Notes under the pieces: model-generated | What the model was told of the DNA's origin: nothing | Database searches by the model: none | The model's input: only the letters and a program-made list of their open reading frames with translations | Position numbers and translations under genes: made by a program | In this document: positions 53,962-62,439 of the stretch, piece by piece | How the letters are laid out: each line of letters opens with the position of its first letter | Numbering within the stretch: position 1 is the stretch's first letter | NCBI RefSeq assembly: GCF_005796105.1 | Contig: NZ_VAUO01000001.1 | Location: forward strand, 310,001 to 374,000 | From: Pseudomonas mosselii | GTDB lineage: Bacteria; Pseudomonadota; Gammaproteobacteria; Pseudomonadales; Pseudomonadaceae | Length of the DNA: 64,000 nucleotides | Reading direction: 5' to 3'

Positions 53962-54321
53962 CTAGTTCGCTGGCAAGAGGATCACGAAGTTCTTTTTCAT
54001 ATCTTCCAGCACTGTCCATCTGCCCTTGGCGCCCGGTTCGATAATGAACGTATCGCCAGCGGCCAGTGTGACCGGGGCAGAGCCCTCAAGCTCGATCACG
54101 CAGCGTCCACTCAGGACATGGCAGAACTCCCAGACTTTGTAATCGATACGCCATGCGCCGGCAGTGGCTTCCCATTCGCCTGAAATACGACCTTGCTGTT
54201 CATCGTGATAATACTTGGACGTCAGCGTATGAGGGTCGCCTTCCACGACCTCTTCAAAAAATGGCAGGTCGCGCACCGCTTGGATATCCAGGTCGCGGAA
54301 CACGGTCAGTTTCTTGTTCAT
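53962..54321 (-). CDS. Cupin-domain protein (DUF861-like)
   Basis: 119 residues, single cupin with WEFCHVLSGRCVIEL and GDTFIIEPGAKGRW. A start ATG overlaps the GNAT stop by 4 bases, so both are one operon. Function unknown; a small-molecule isomerase or sensor is possible. Confidence 0.82.
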   Translation of the reverse strand: MNKKLTVFRDLDIQAVRDLPFFEEVVEGDPHTLTSKYYHDEQQGRISGEWEATAGAWRIDYKVWEFCHVLSGRCVIELEGSAPVTLAAGDTFIIEPGAKGRWTVLEDMKKNFVILLPAN

Positions 54322-54911
54322 GGTTTTTTCTCGAGCACGTTAGGGTTGGGGCGATACATCAAATAGGCTTCACCGGTTACGCCAAGCATCGGGTGTGGAA
54401 CGATTTGGCAGGTTTTAACAATGTGAAAACCGTGGCGTTCGTAGAAGCGGCGTGCACCGTGGTTTTCTGCATAGTCGATCAGGCATAGCCCGTCCAGGCC
54501 AAAGTCCTCGGCGCGCTGTTGCGCGTGACGAAGAAACTGCACGCCCAGCCCCTGACTGCGCCAGGCTTCATCCAGCGCCAGGCTGGATATATACAAGGTA
54601 TTGGGTATTTCCATGTCTGAATAAGGTGCGAGGACTGGGTCGGTCTCGACAGCCCTTTCAGCGGTGTCTTGCAAGGCATAGCTATGCATCATGCCGATGA
54701 CGCGCCCCTCGAACGTGGCCATCAGGCAGTTCTTATAGGAAAAGTCGCCCTGCTCCCTGGCGTAGCGAGATACACCGACACTCAGCAATGCCTCCCCAGG
54801 TGCGGCAAGCTTGCTCCATATGTAATCGGCCATACCCTCTGATGTCAGTTGAAAGAAGCGCGCAATATCGTGCGCGTCCGAGGCATGAGCAGGTCGGAAG
54901 TCGACAGCCAT
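54318..54911 (-). CDS. GNAT-family N-acetyltransferase
   Basis: 197 residues. The acetyl-CoA loop is SLALDEAWRSQGLGVQFLRH, with the C-terminal NHGARRFYERHGFHIV stretch typical of GNAT enzymes. ATG 54911 (MAVDFRPAHASD) begins the conserved fold; a 98-codon upstream extension is non-conserved. The 291 bases upstream (54912-55202) contain no gene. Substrate unknown. Confidence 0.87.
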   Translation of the reverse strand: MAVDFRPAHASDAHDIARFFQLTSEGMADYIWSKLAAPGEALLSVGVSRYAREQGDFSYKNCLMATFEGRVIGMMHSYALQDTAERAVETDPVLAPYSDMEIPNTLYISSLALDEAWRSQGLGVQFLRHAQQRAEDFGLDGLCLIDYAENHGARRFYERHGFHIVKTCQIVPHPMLGVTGEAYLMYRPNPNVLEKKP

Positions 54912-55202
54912 GTACAGTGCTCCGCTGGGATCGGGTGAGGTAGGTTTTTCAGGATTACGCCGTTGAAAGGGGGCAGGGTAGGCGTTTTGAACGGTTCCCA
55001 TCATGCTCCAGGCGAACACCTTCAGCACAACCTGCGACGGTGCACTGGCATCCAGTGATGTGTGCACTCGGGTTGTGGTGCGAGTTGACCTGGATCGGCT
55101 CAGTTGGGGTGACTGGCGTTGAGGGAGGTTAGCCTGGGCGGCAAGCCAGCAGGTTGTGCAGCACGTCGGCGGAGCTGGACAACTCGCTAAGATGGTGGCC
55201 AA

Positions 55203-55550
55203 CAACGCATCGAAATCGAGCAGGCCGTTGCGGCTGTGACGGAAATGAGTGCGGCTGTTGATGAAGTTGCCAGTAACGCGGTATGCGCGTCTGAAGTTGC
55301 CAAGGCATCGCTGGGGACTACTTAAGCCGGGTATTGGACGTTATTCAGTGGGTGGCTGAGCAAACCAATCTGCTGGCGCTCAATGCGGCCATCGAGGCTG
55401 CTCGTGCCGGTAATGCGGGTAGGGGATTTTGCAGTGCTCGCTGACGAGGTACGTGCGTTGACCCAGCGTACCGGTGCTTCGACGCTGGGATCGAGAAAAT
55501 TATCGGCCTCATTCAAAAAGGTACGGCAGAGACAGTTGCCAGGCTGTTAA
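55203..55550 (+). pseudogene. Decayed methyl-accepting chemotaxis protein fragment
   Basis: Pieces of an MCP signalling domain in several frames. From 55203: QRIEIEQAVAAVTEMSAAVD, ended by TAA at about 55322. From about 55330: [20 protein letters not shown] and on to EAARAG. After a frameshift near 55425: [16 protein letters not shown]. After another: EKIIGLIQKGTAETVA. An internal deletion removes the usual stretch between the first two pieces. Both ends of the gene are missing. It marks the edge of a disturbed, probably horizontally acquired region. Confidence 0.8.
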
Positions 55551-56207
55551 TACGTGCAGGACGACAACCGTCCGGGAACGTCTAAACCAACTAAGCCACT
55601 GATTTTTTTGATTTATGGGGGCGGTAGCGGCCCGTCACAAGCTATCGGGATCGCCAAAGAACATTTTGACTAGGCTCTAGGACGGTGTTTTCAGGCAGAA
55701 AAAAGTCAAATGTGCCCCCATTATTGCCCCCAACCGCACTGGCTATGTGAGCGATCGCGAATGGCGATTCCTGACAAATTCCAGCATGGCTCCGGGTGGC
55801 TTTCAGTGTACGCCCAAACGGGGGTAGGGAAGTGGAACGCCCAGACGTTCTCCCTCGTTGACCTGGAAACCAAAGCTGGTTATGCGCAGCCCAGTTCTTG
55901 TTCGGCCCCGCTAACGCAAAGTGGCCGGTGCGGTTTCGACATGTGTCGGGTAGTCAGGCGCAGCTAGCGGGCGGTCGAGTGCGAGCGCCCGCGTGCCTAG
56001 GTACCGCTTATGCCGATGTCGGCCTTGGCTCTGCGGTTACATCAGGGACGTCTAGTGCCTTAGTGTCGATGCGGCGGAATAGGAACTCGCCTTTGTTCTG
56101 ATCGAATACAGAAATAGCAGCTAACGGAACAGCTGTGATCAGAACACCGGTAAGTACATCGGCGACCGCATGATTGAAAAGATTCATCCCTCACCCAGTC
56201 GCGCAAC
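55551..56207. other. Non-coding stretch with TGCCCCCA direct repeat
   Basis: 657 bases without a gene I can support; an 85-codon ORF (55710-55967) shows no family features. It contains TGCCCCCA at 55713-55720 and again at 55725-55732, 12 bases apart. This kind of repeat is what I remember near tyrosine-integrase/island junctions in Pseudomonas, but no integrase is visible. Probably debris at an island boundary. Confidence 0.45.
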
Positions 56208-56669
56208 TTATGCTTTGGGCTCGTCCCAGTCGCTACGCGTCGCAGCAGTCAGCGCATCCCAGTCATCAGGAGGGTTGCCGCGGCCCAGCATCTTCTCGAA
56301 TACGGCGTAGGGATCTGATTTGCTGCCTGCGGACCGTAGGGTATTTTCGTCGTTGACCCATGCATAGACGATGACCTTGGACCTTGAGTCGTAGCGAAAG
56401 AACAGCCGAAAGCGCCTGCCGATTTTTGCTCGGCGCCAATGTCTGTAGGCGGTGCCCAGCGTGTTGCCTTGGCGGAACTCATCACGGCCTGGGTCGGCAG
56501 GTACAGCCTCCATGATCAGATGGCTCAATGCCCGAAATAGCTTGACGTTGGCGTTGCTCTCAAAACCTTGCGGATCGTTCTGTTCAGCTCGGGCGGCGGC
56601 TTCGTGCAATTTGCGTAGCTGTAAAGTCACACCTTCATGGAACAACAGGGTCCAGCCATTTCGCAGCAT
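56208..56669 (-). CDS. yhaV: YhaV-type toxin ribonuclease
   Basis: 153 residues, full length for YhaV, RelE/ParE superfamily. Recognisable parts are NGWTLLFHEGVTLQLRKL at the start, YRHWRRAKIGRRFRLFFRYD and VIVYAWVNDENTLRS. The toxin is an mRNA interferase neutralised by PrlF. Start overlaps the antitoxin stop by one base (TGATG). Confidence 0.92.
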   Translation of the reverse strand: MLRNGWTLLFHEGVTLQLRKLHEAAARAEQNDPQGFESNANVKLFRALSHLIMEAVPADPGRDEFRQGNTLGTAYRHWRRAKIGRRFRLFFRYDSRSKVIVYAWVNDENTLRSAGSKSDPYAVFEKMLGRGNPPDDWDALTAATRSDWDEPKA

Positions 56670-56986
56670 CAGATCGCGACCTCACCATCGATATCTTCGT
56701 CCAGGTTTACGGAGTGCTTTGCGTTGGCGAGCATGGTTTGCGCCAAGTCTTCTGGCAGAGTGGTGAGGTTGCGGCCGCCTCGGATATCAGCCTCCAGCAA
56801 ACCCAGGAACGCACCGATGGCAGGGTCTTCGTGGGTGGTTTCTACGCGGCTGACCACGATTTCACCCCCGCGTACGTCAAATGCAATTTTGCCACCAGTG
56901 TCAATGCCCAAAAGCTGGCGAACGGATTTGGGCAGTGTGACCTGTCCCTTCGAGGTTAGCGTTGCGATTTCGTGGATGGCAGGCAT
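56669..56986 (-). CDS. prlF: PrlF-type antitoxin (AbrB/SpoVT domain)
   Basis: 105 residues. The N-terminal swapped-hairpin DNA-binding domain is ATLTSKGQVTLPKSVRQLLG; the acidic C-terminus should wrap the toxin. ATG 56986 is chosen as it directly begins the domain and fits the promoter at 57014-57042. Together with YhaV it autoregulates the operon. Confidence 0.92.
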   Translation of the reverse strand: MPAIHEIATLTSKGQVTLPKSVRQLLGIDTGGKIAFDVRGGEIVVSRVETTHEDPAIGAFLGLLEADIRGGRNLTTLPEDLAQTMLANAKHSVNLDEDIDGEVAI

Positions 56987-57013
56987 GGGCGTTCTCCCGG
57001 ATGTATTGATTGA

Positions 57014-57042
57014 ATAGTAAGGAAAAATCCTTACACGGTCAA
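57014..57042 (-). promoter_or_regulatory. prlF-yhaV promoter with palindromic operator
   Basis: On the minus strand -35 TTGACC (57042-57037), a 17-base spacer and -10 TACTAT (57019-57014). The palindrome GTAAGGA-N4-TCCTTAC (57017-57034) fills the spacer and -10, flanked by GATTGA (57008-57013) and TCAATC (57039-57044). Ideal place for autorepression by the PrlF-YhaV complex. Confidence 0.7.
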
Positions 57043-57153
57043 TCTTGGCTTTCTGCTGATCAAGCATAGGCGGGGAGGACGCTCAATAGCGCCGCAGGAT
57101 GAGTTACACCACTTCCAGGGAAATGATAGGTTTCTCGGGATTGCGTACAGCCC

Positions 57154-58320
57154 CTAAAGCGCTTCCTGTTCGACAATAAACCCTGCCTCGAACAACTCCT
57201 TACCCAGGCTTGCCCAGCCCGCTAATTCTGCGAAATGCTTCATCCGGGTCAGTGTCCGTTTCGAGGCTGGCTTTCTCATGCTCACAGGGACGTGGTCTGG
57301 AGTCATGGCATAAGGCATGAGCGCATGACCGGCGGCCGCTGATGTCTTGGCCAGAACAGAGGCGATGCGAAAGCCGCCTTCGTCGACATCCCCCCAGTGA
57401 TGAACGGGCGTTCCTGGCGCAATGCCCGACAACAATCGCTGATACATAGCCCGCCACGCCGGGGATGGCATGCCAGCTGTGTAGATTAGTAAAGTGGGAC
57501 GACTAGGATGACGCTTGGCCTCAGAATGGAACGTAGTTAGGTTTTCGATGGTAAGCACGCTTTCTACTGGCCCTGAGATCGACTGAATGGCAGTCGCAGG
57601 CAAACCTGTATACGGCTCGTCGAGCATGGCCGTCACCCGAGTCCTGACGATGGCCACGTTGCCGGCCAGCAGTACAGGTTGCTCCTCCTTGAACAGGCCA
57701 AGCTCCTGCCAGATCTCTGCGGGTGTTCTCGCCGTCGCTTCAATCGACCCTTGCAGCAGAACATCCAGTTGGACTGTCAGTTGCTCGATCCTTTTGCTGT
57801 TGCGAAGCAGGCGGGCGCTCATTTCGCGCACGGGCGATAGTGTAACGTCCTGCATCTGCAAACACTGGTCGATTACGGTGATGGCCTCGATCCAGTTGCT
57901 TGCGTCTGTCGGTCCGTAACTACGCACATTGGCCATGCGCGACCACCGCTCGATGACCTCCTCCAGCACGTCATACCGCGCCAGATGAGGTGCAAGCAGC
58001 TCTCTGGCATCGGCCATGATCTCTTGATGTGTTGTCTGCTTCAAAAAACGGGCGAGTACGGAGATATCGATCAGCTCAATCCGCTCGATGAGCCCGTCCT
58101 CAGGATTGAGTTTGTCGCGCAAGAAGTTGATAGCGCCGGCATCCCGTGCGGCGAGGAAGATTTCCTCGCACTCACGTTTCTGATGCCAGTTTCTCAGCGA
58201 CCCATAAGGCTTGAGTTTGGCAGTAGTCAGCGCGGGGGCATGCTGACGCACTCCCGCCTCTGATTTGTTACCCATTTTTAGCAGTTTCAGAAGAAGCTCC
58301 TGGGCGATCTGTTCTGTCAT
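57154..58320 (-). CDS. jetD: Wadjet nuclease subunit JetD (DUF3322/DUF2220, TOPRIM)
   Basis: 388 residues. N-terminal DUF3322 part (LKPYGSLRNWHQKRECEEIF) and C-terminal TOPRIM-like DUF2220 with the acidic metal motif HHWGDVDEGGFRIASVLA at about residues 305-320 and an upstream Glu in TIENLTTF. JetD cuts DNA looped by JetABC, which destroys plasmids. It overlaps the jetC stop by 4 bases. Last gene of the operon. Confidence 0.92.
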   Translation of the reverse strand: MTEQIAQELLLKLLKMGNKSEAGVRQHAPALTTAKLKPYGSLRNWHQKRECEEIFLAARDAGAINFLRDKLNPEDGLIERIELIDISVLARFLKQTTHQEIMADARELLAPHLARYDVLEEVIERWSRMANVRSYGPTDASNWIEAITVIDQCLQMQDVTLSPVREMSARLLRNSKRIEQLTVQLDVLLQGSIEATARTPAEIWQELGLFKEEQPVLLAGNVAIVRTRVTAMLDEPYTGLPATAIQSISGPVESVLTIENLTTFHSEAKRHPSRPTLLIYTAGMPSPAWRAMYQRLLSGIAPGTPVHHWGDVDEGGFRIASVLAKTSAAAGHALMPYAMTPDHVPVSMRKPASKRTLTRMKHFAELAGWASLGKELFEAGFIVEQEAL

Positions 58321-61300
58321 AGCGCCGCCCCGTCAGGAGAGATCTGAGGGCCGTTTGACTTCGCCTTCATCGACAGCATCTCTTCTTCGATCAGCTCTGG
58401 ATGAAATTCCCAGAGATCCTCACGGAATTGATCCCGCATCGCCTGGGTAACATCCACTCGATCAACCTGTACCGCGTGGCGCACGGCGTCCTTCTGAATC
58501 TCGAAGTAGTTGTCGAGAAATGCGTTGAGGATCCCGAGATTTTCTCCAGGGCTTGCAAGCAGGACCTGCAGGCCAAGCTCCTGCAGATACTTCATCGTGG
58601 CCACAATGTTGGAGGTGTCCATTTTGTCGAATGCTTCATCCAGCATGATCAGGCGTAAGCCGTCATTGGCACCATGGTCCATGCGGTACGCGGACCACAG
58701 GCCAGCACCGGCGATGACGTACAGCGGAGCACGATGCTCGCCTCCTGAGCCCGAGCCAATCCGCTTGCTCAGATGGCCAATGGTCTTTTCGGTGCCGTCC
58801 GGTGCGACCTGCTCGATGCGAATATCGAATTCGTAGAATTCACGATAGTCATCCAGTGGGCTTTTCTCGCCTGCATTGCCAGCAGTGGCCTTTTCCTTGA
58901 GTAACTCTTCAAACTCAGGCGGAATGGTGCCAGCCTCACCAAACAGCCCGCCGTCTACGCCGTAGTCAGCGACTTTTTTGATGAAATCGAGCAGAGTTTT
59001 GTACTGTGGCCGGGTCTTGTACATGAACTGGTAGCGCTCCCCATTGGTAAACAGTGGAGTACTGCTCAAGGCTGCGTTGAGCCGTTCGAAGGTCTGTCGA
59101 AGAAACACAACGTTGGTGTTGAGCGCGATGGCCACGTCCCGCCGAAACGTTTCCTGAGAGGCTTGATACGCATCTTGGGCCTGCGCTTTGTATTCGGGAA
59201 GCTCGGTGACTTCGAGCTTTTGTACATAGCTGTCGATCCAGGCCTTGGCGATCCGCCAGTCCTCTAGATCCTGTTGAGTCAGGGACTCTCGGTGTTCCTG
59301 AAGGTAGGCCCACAATTGGGTTTGCGCGCTGGTTGCCAGTTTGGTTCCGGCCTGCTCGTCTTGCTGGGACTCTCGGTTGCAATGGGCAACCATCGCCTGT
59401 GGCGATTCGAAACGCTCGATCAGTCGGCTCCATTCGGCAGACACGAAACCGGCGTCATAGTCGACCTGCTCACGGCATTGCTGCTTGAGCAGAACGCATT
59501 GCTCATAATGAAGCTTGCTGCTGGTATGAGCGGCTACCAGCCCGGGAATAAGTGATTCGCTTCTCGCGGCGGCTGTAGAGGCTGCTCGCTCCTTCAGCTT
59601 GAGCTGATTCACGTCACGCTGAAGTGTCGCTATACGTTCGCAGATCTCGAGGTATTCCGCGTCTGCGATGTTGGCCACCCGCTGGTCAGCAAGCTCACTC
59701 TGGCGAACGGCTTGTTCGTACGCCGTCATCCGGCTAACGAGCAGGCGGCTGGCAAGCTCGCTGCCGAAACCGTTGGTAAGGTCCAGCGTGTCTTTGACAG
59801 CGCTCAGTTGCTCCCGTGTCTGCTTGAGCTTGAGCGTAGCAGATGCCAAGTCGGCCTTGATTCGTTCGGTCTGGCTTCGCGTCCCCGCGCCGATCCGCAG
59901 TCTGTCATCATCGAGTTTGAGCCGTTCAAAGTCCCGCGGGCTGACATACATGCCGTCCACGGTCAGAGTTCTTTCACCCTTGAGCGCATCGCCGGTTTTC
60001 TCGGCGCGCTTCAGGTTGCCGAGCTGACCGCGCAGATAAGCGACGGCGATGGGATTGGTGCCCTCGATCAATTCTGCGGCCAGACCGTTCAGATTCATAG
60101 AGGCCACTTTGACTTGGTTGCTGCGAACGATCTTGACACCGAAGGCCGTTCGGCGCCCCTTCAAGCCGCGGTAGATCGCAAACGCCTGCTCTTCCTGATC
60201 TTCAGGCAGCAACAAGGCTTCGGTGTTCTTGCCCAGGTAGGCTTCGATTGCCGGTTGCCAACGTACATCGGTGATCTTCACCAGATCGCACACCGGGGTC
60301 GGATGGAGCCCCTCATCCCGCAGCTCTTCCAACAGAATCTGGGCATAGTTGCTCAGCGGTGCCCGTCCTTCTTCGGCCCGTTTGAGTGAGCCTTCCAGAA
60401 TGCGCACCTGATCTGCGAAATCGGACGCCTGATCCGAAAGGTCCTGATGGACGGTCTCCAGCTTTGCCCTGATCTCTTGCCCTAATACTGCCATGGCGTC
60501 CAGCGGCGCTCGTAGGGTCTCTACGCTGGCCAAGCCCGGAGTGGCGACCAACAAGCGCAGGCGCGCCGCAAGTGATCGAGCCTGCTCTTGCAGCGCTGTC
60601 AGATAAGGCGACTGGGCAACACCCTCCAGTGCGCTGCTGACCTTTTGAAAGTCTCCATTAAATACTTCTGTCTCTCTGGCCAGCTGCTGTTGAGCATTTT
60701 GCTGATCCAGCTGGGCGTCTGCATTTTCCTTGTGCGCGGCATGCAGTTGCTGACGCGTGCTCAGGTGACTGAGTTCGCCCTCCGAGGCAGCCAGTGAATC
60801 GCTCATGTGCTGGCTGGCAGTATTGAGCTGTTGAGTCGTTCTTCTGGCCTGTTCAAGAACTTCCTCGGCGGTTTCGCAAGCGAGTTGAGCCTCCTCCTCC
60901 TGAGCAATGGCTGCCAGGCCACGCCATGAGACTGCACGGCGTAGCTTGGTCTGTGCCTCGAGGTAGCGGCCGGCGACCTTCTTGCCCTGAGCGATTTTCT
61001 TTTCAACGTTTTCGATGAGCAGATTGAGGTGTTTGAAGGTGTCGACAATGGCCTTGAACTTCTTGATGTTCGTCGGCTTTCTCTCCAGCACATCGTTGCG
61101 GACGATGTGATCGACAGACTTGTCGAACTTCATCCTCAGCGCGAAGCGGAACGCCCGGATGAAGGCATCGTAGGAGGGTTGCCCATTCCTGCCCCTCAAC
61201 GCGAACAGGACCTGCTTGGTAAAGCTAGACGGGTCATCGTAGAACGGGTTTTCCCCGAGAATCTTCGCGCGCTCCATCAAGCGGGTGCGAAAACTCTTCC

Positions 61301-61763
61301 AGGGCAGGGGGGTCAGGTCACCTTCAATGGATTGCAGGTGGTCGGCCATGGCCAGTTCAATGCCGTTGACCACATAGCGACCCACCACCGTCGCATCCTC
61401 ACTGTCGAGTGAGGCTTCAATGCAGATGCCGGTCGTGGTCGGCTCGTTCGTTTCGGTGTTTCTCCAGGTTAGAGTGATGTAGGTCGTGGCGTTAGGGCGT
61501 GCGCACTGGGTGATTTCGTCGCCGTACTGCCCCAGGCAATAGGAGCGAAGCGACCGCGACATCTTGACCCCCGATGAGTCGGCTTGGGCGTTGAAGGCCA
61601 TGTGATTCTTGTTCGCCCCGAACATCGCAATCTGGACCGCATCCAACGCCGAACTTTTACCGCTGCCGTTGGGACCGAAGATGCCGCTGGTTTCTCCTAC
61701 AGGGAATTCTTCGCTTTCGTACAATAGAAACTGGACCAGCTTGATGCTTTCAAGGCGCTTCAT
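58317..61763 (-). CDS. jetC: Wadjet SMC-like ATPase JetC
   Basis: 1148 residues. Walker A is GPNGSGKS at residues 30-37, long coiled coils flank a hinge region in the middle (around VKITDVRWQPAIEAYLGKNT), the signature is GSGSGGEHRAPLYV, and Walker B is LRLIMLDEAFDKMD. MukB/SMC-type motor that extrudes DNA loops. Overlaps jetB by 4 bases and jetD by 4. Full length, no sign of decay. Confidence 0.94.
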   Translation of the reverse strand: MKRLESIKLVQFLLYESEEFPVGETSGIFGPNGSGKSSALDAVQIAMFGANKNHMAFNAQADSSGVKMSRSLRSYCLGQYGDEITQCARPNATTYITLTWRNTETNEPTTTGICIEASLDSEDATVVGRYVVNGIELAMADHLQSIEGDLTPLPWKSFRTRLMERAKILGENPFYDDPSSFTKQVLFALRGRNGQPSYDAFIRAFRFALRMKFDKSVDHIVRNDVLERKPTNIKKFKAIVDTFKHLNLLIENVEKKIAQGKKVAGRYLEAQTKLRRAVSWRGLAAIAQEEEAQLACETAEEVLEQARRTTQQLNTASQHMSDSLAASEGELSHLSTRQQLHAAHKENADAQLDQQNAQQQLARETEVFNGDFQKVSSALEGVAQSPYLTALQEQARSLAARLRLLVATPGLASVETLRAPLDAMAVLGQEIRAKLETVHQDLSDQASDFADQVRILEGSLKRAEEGRAPLSNYAQILLEELRDEGLHPTPVCDLVKITDVRWQPAIEAYLGKNTEALLLPEDQEEQAFAIYRGLKGRRTAFGVKIVRSNQVKVASMNLNGLAAELIEGTNPIAVAYLRGQLGNLKRAEKTGDALKGERTLTVDGMYVSPRDFERLKLDDDRLRIGAGTRSQTERIKADLASATLKLKQTREQLSAVKDTLDLTNGFGSELASRLLVSRMTAYEQAVRQSELADQRVANIADAEYLEICERIATLQRDVNQLKLKERAASTAAARSESLIPGLVAAHTSSKLHYEQCVLLKQQCREQVDYDAGFVSAEWSRLIERFESPQAMVAHCNRESQQDEQAGTKLATSAQTQLWAYLQEHRESLTQQDLEDWRIAKAWIDSYVQKLEVTELPEYKAQAQDAYQASQETFRRDVAIALNTNVVFLRQTFERLNAALSSTPLFTNGERYQFMYKTRPQYKTLLDFIKKVADYGVDGGLFGEAGTIPPEFEELLKEKATAGNAGEKSPLDDYREFYEFDIRIEQVAPDGTEKTIGHLSKRIGSGSGGEHRAPLYVIAGAGLWSAYRMDHGANDGLRLIMLDEAFDKMDTSNIVATMKYLQELGLQVLLASPGENLGILNAFLDNYFEIQKDAVRHAVQVDRVDVTQAMRDQFREDLWEFHPELIEEEMLSMKAKSNGPQISPDGAAL

Positions 61764-62437
61764 GGGATGTCGTCCGGGCTAGGCTGTTGGGCATCGCTGT
61801 CTTCTGCAGGCGGCAGTTCGACGTCGCGGTCCTTGGCTCCCCACAGGGCAAGCTGCTGCAGAGCGGCTTCGCCGAGGATGACCCGTATGGCGGGGCGGAT
61901 CGCGATGCCACCATCGTCGGATTCGATGTTCAGTCCTGACAGATGGGTGTCGCCGGCCTCCAGCCGACGAACGATGCCCCACCGTCTGGCCGTGCGGATC
62001 AGGGTTTCAAGCTCACCTTTGGGCGGCAGCTCCCGGTTGGTCATCAGGCGGTATTTTTCCTGCAGCTCGATGAAGTCGCAGATGATTTCCCCACTGTCGT
62101 CCGACACCTGGCCCGCGCGCATGCCATCCTCATAGAGCCCGCGTAATACCAGGGCGAACATCGTCTGCGGGATCGTTGCTGTCGTGAGGCTGGGGTGTTG
62201 GGGAAGGGCATAGGCGTACAGCAACTGACGATCCACACCGATGGTCACTCCCAGCGGTGCCAGAGCCTTGGCGATATGGCGTTCGTACTGGTCGATGATG
62301 GAGTAGATCTTTCGCCCTTTTAGGTCTGAGTGATAGATCACTTGATCCGTGACCAAACGATAGGTGGCCGCAGCAAAATCGTCTTCTTCGTAGTATCCAT
62401 TCGAATTGCTCGCCAGATCTTGCCAGTGGCTGTTCAT
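61760..62437 (-). CDS. jetB: Wadjet subunit JetB (DUF4194, MukE-like)
   Basis: 225 residues. DUF4194 winged-helix features: AAATYRLVTDQVIYHSDLKG at the start and LPPKGELETLIRTARRWGIV near residue 150. Corresponds to MukE/kite subunit. ATG 62437 (MNSHWQDL) is 2 bases after the jetA stop; the longer alternative-start reading lies within jetA. Confidence 0.91.
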   Translation of the reverse strand: MNSHWQDLASNSNGYYEEDDFAAATYRLVTDQVIYHSDLKGRKIYSIIDQYERHIAKALAPLGVTIGVDRQLLYAYALPQHPSLTTATIPQTMFALVLRGLYEDGMRAGQVSDDSGEIICDFIELQEKYRLMTNRELPPKGELETLIRTARRWGIVRRLEAGDTHLSGLNIESDDGGIAIRPAIRVILGEAALQQLALWGAKDRDVELPPAEDSDAQQPSPDDIP

Positions 62438-62439
62438 GG

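Noticed and set aside
55710..55967. 85-codon ORF as an integrase remnant
   Set aside because: No catalytic Arg/His/Tyr motif or family feature can be seen; kept only as part of a non-coding stretch.
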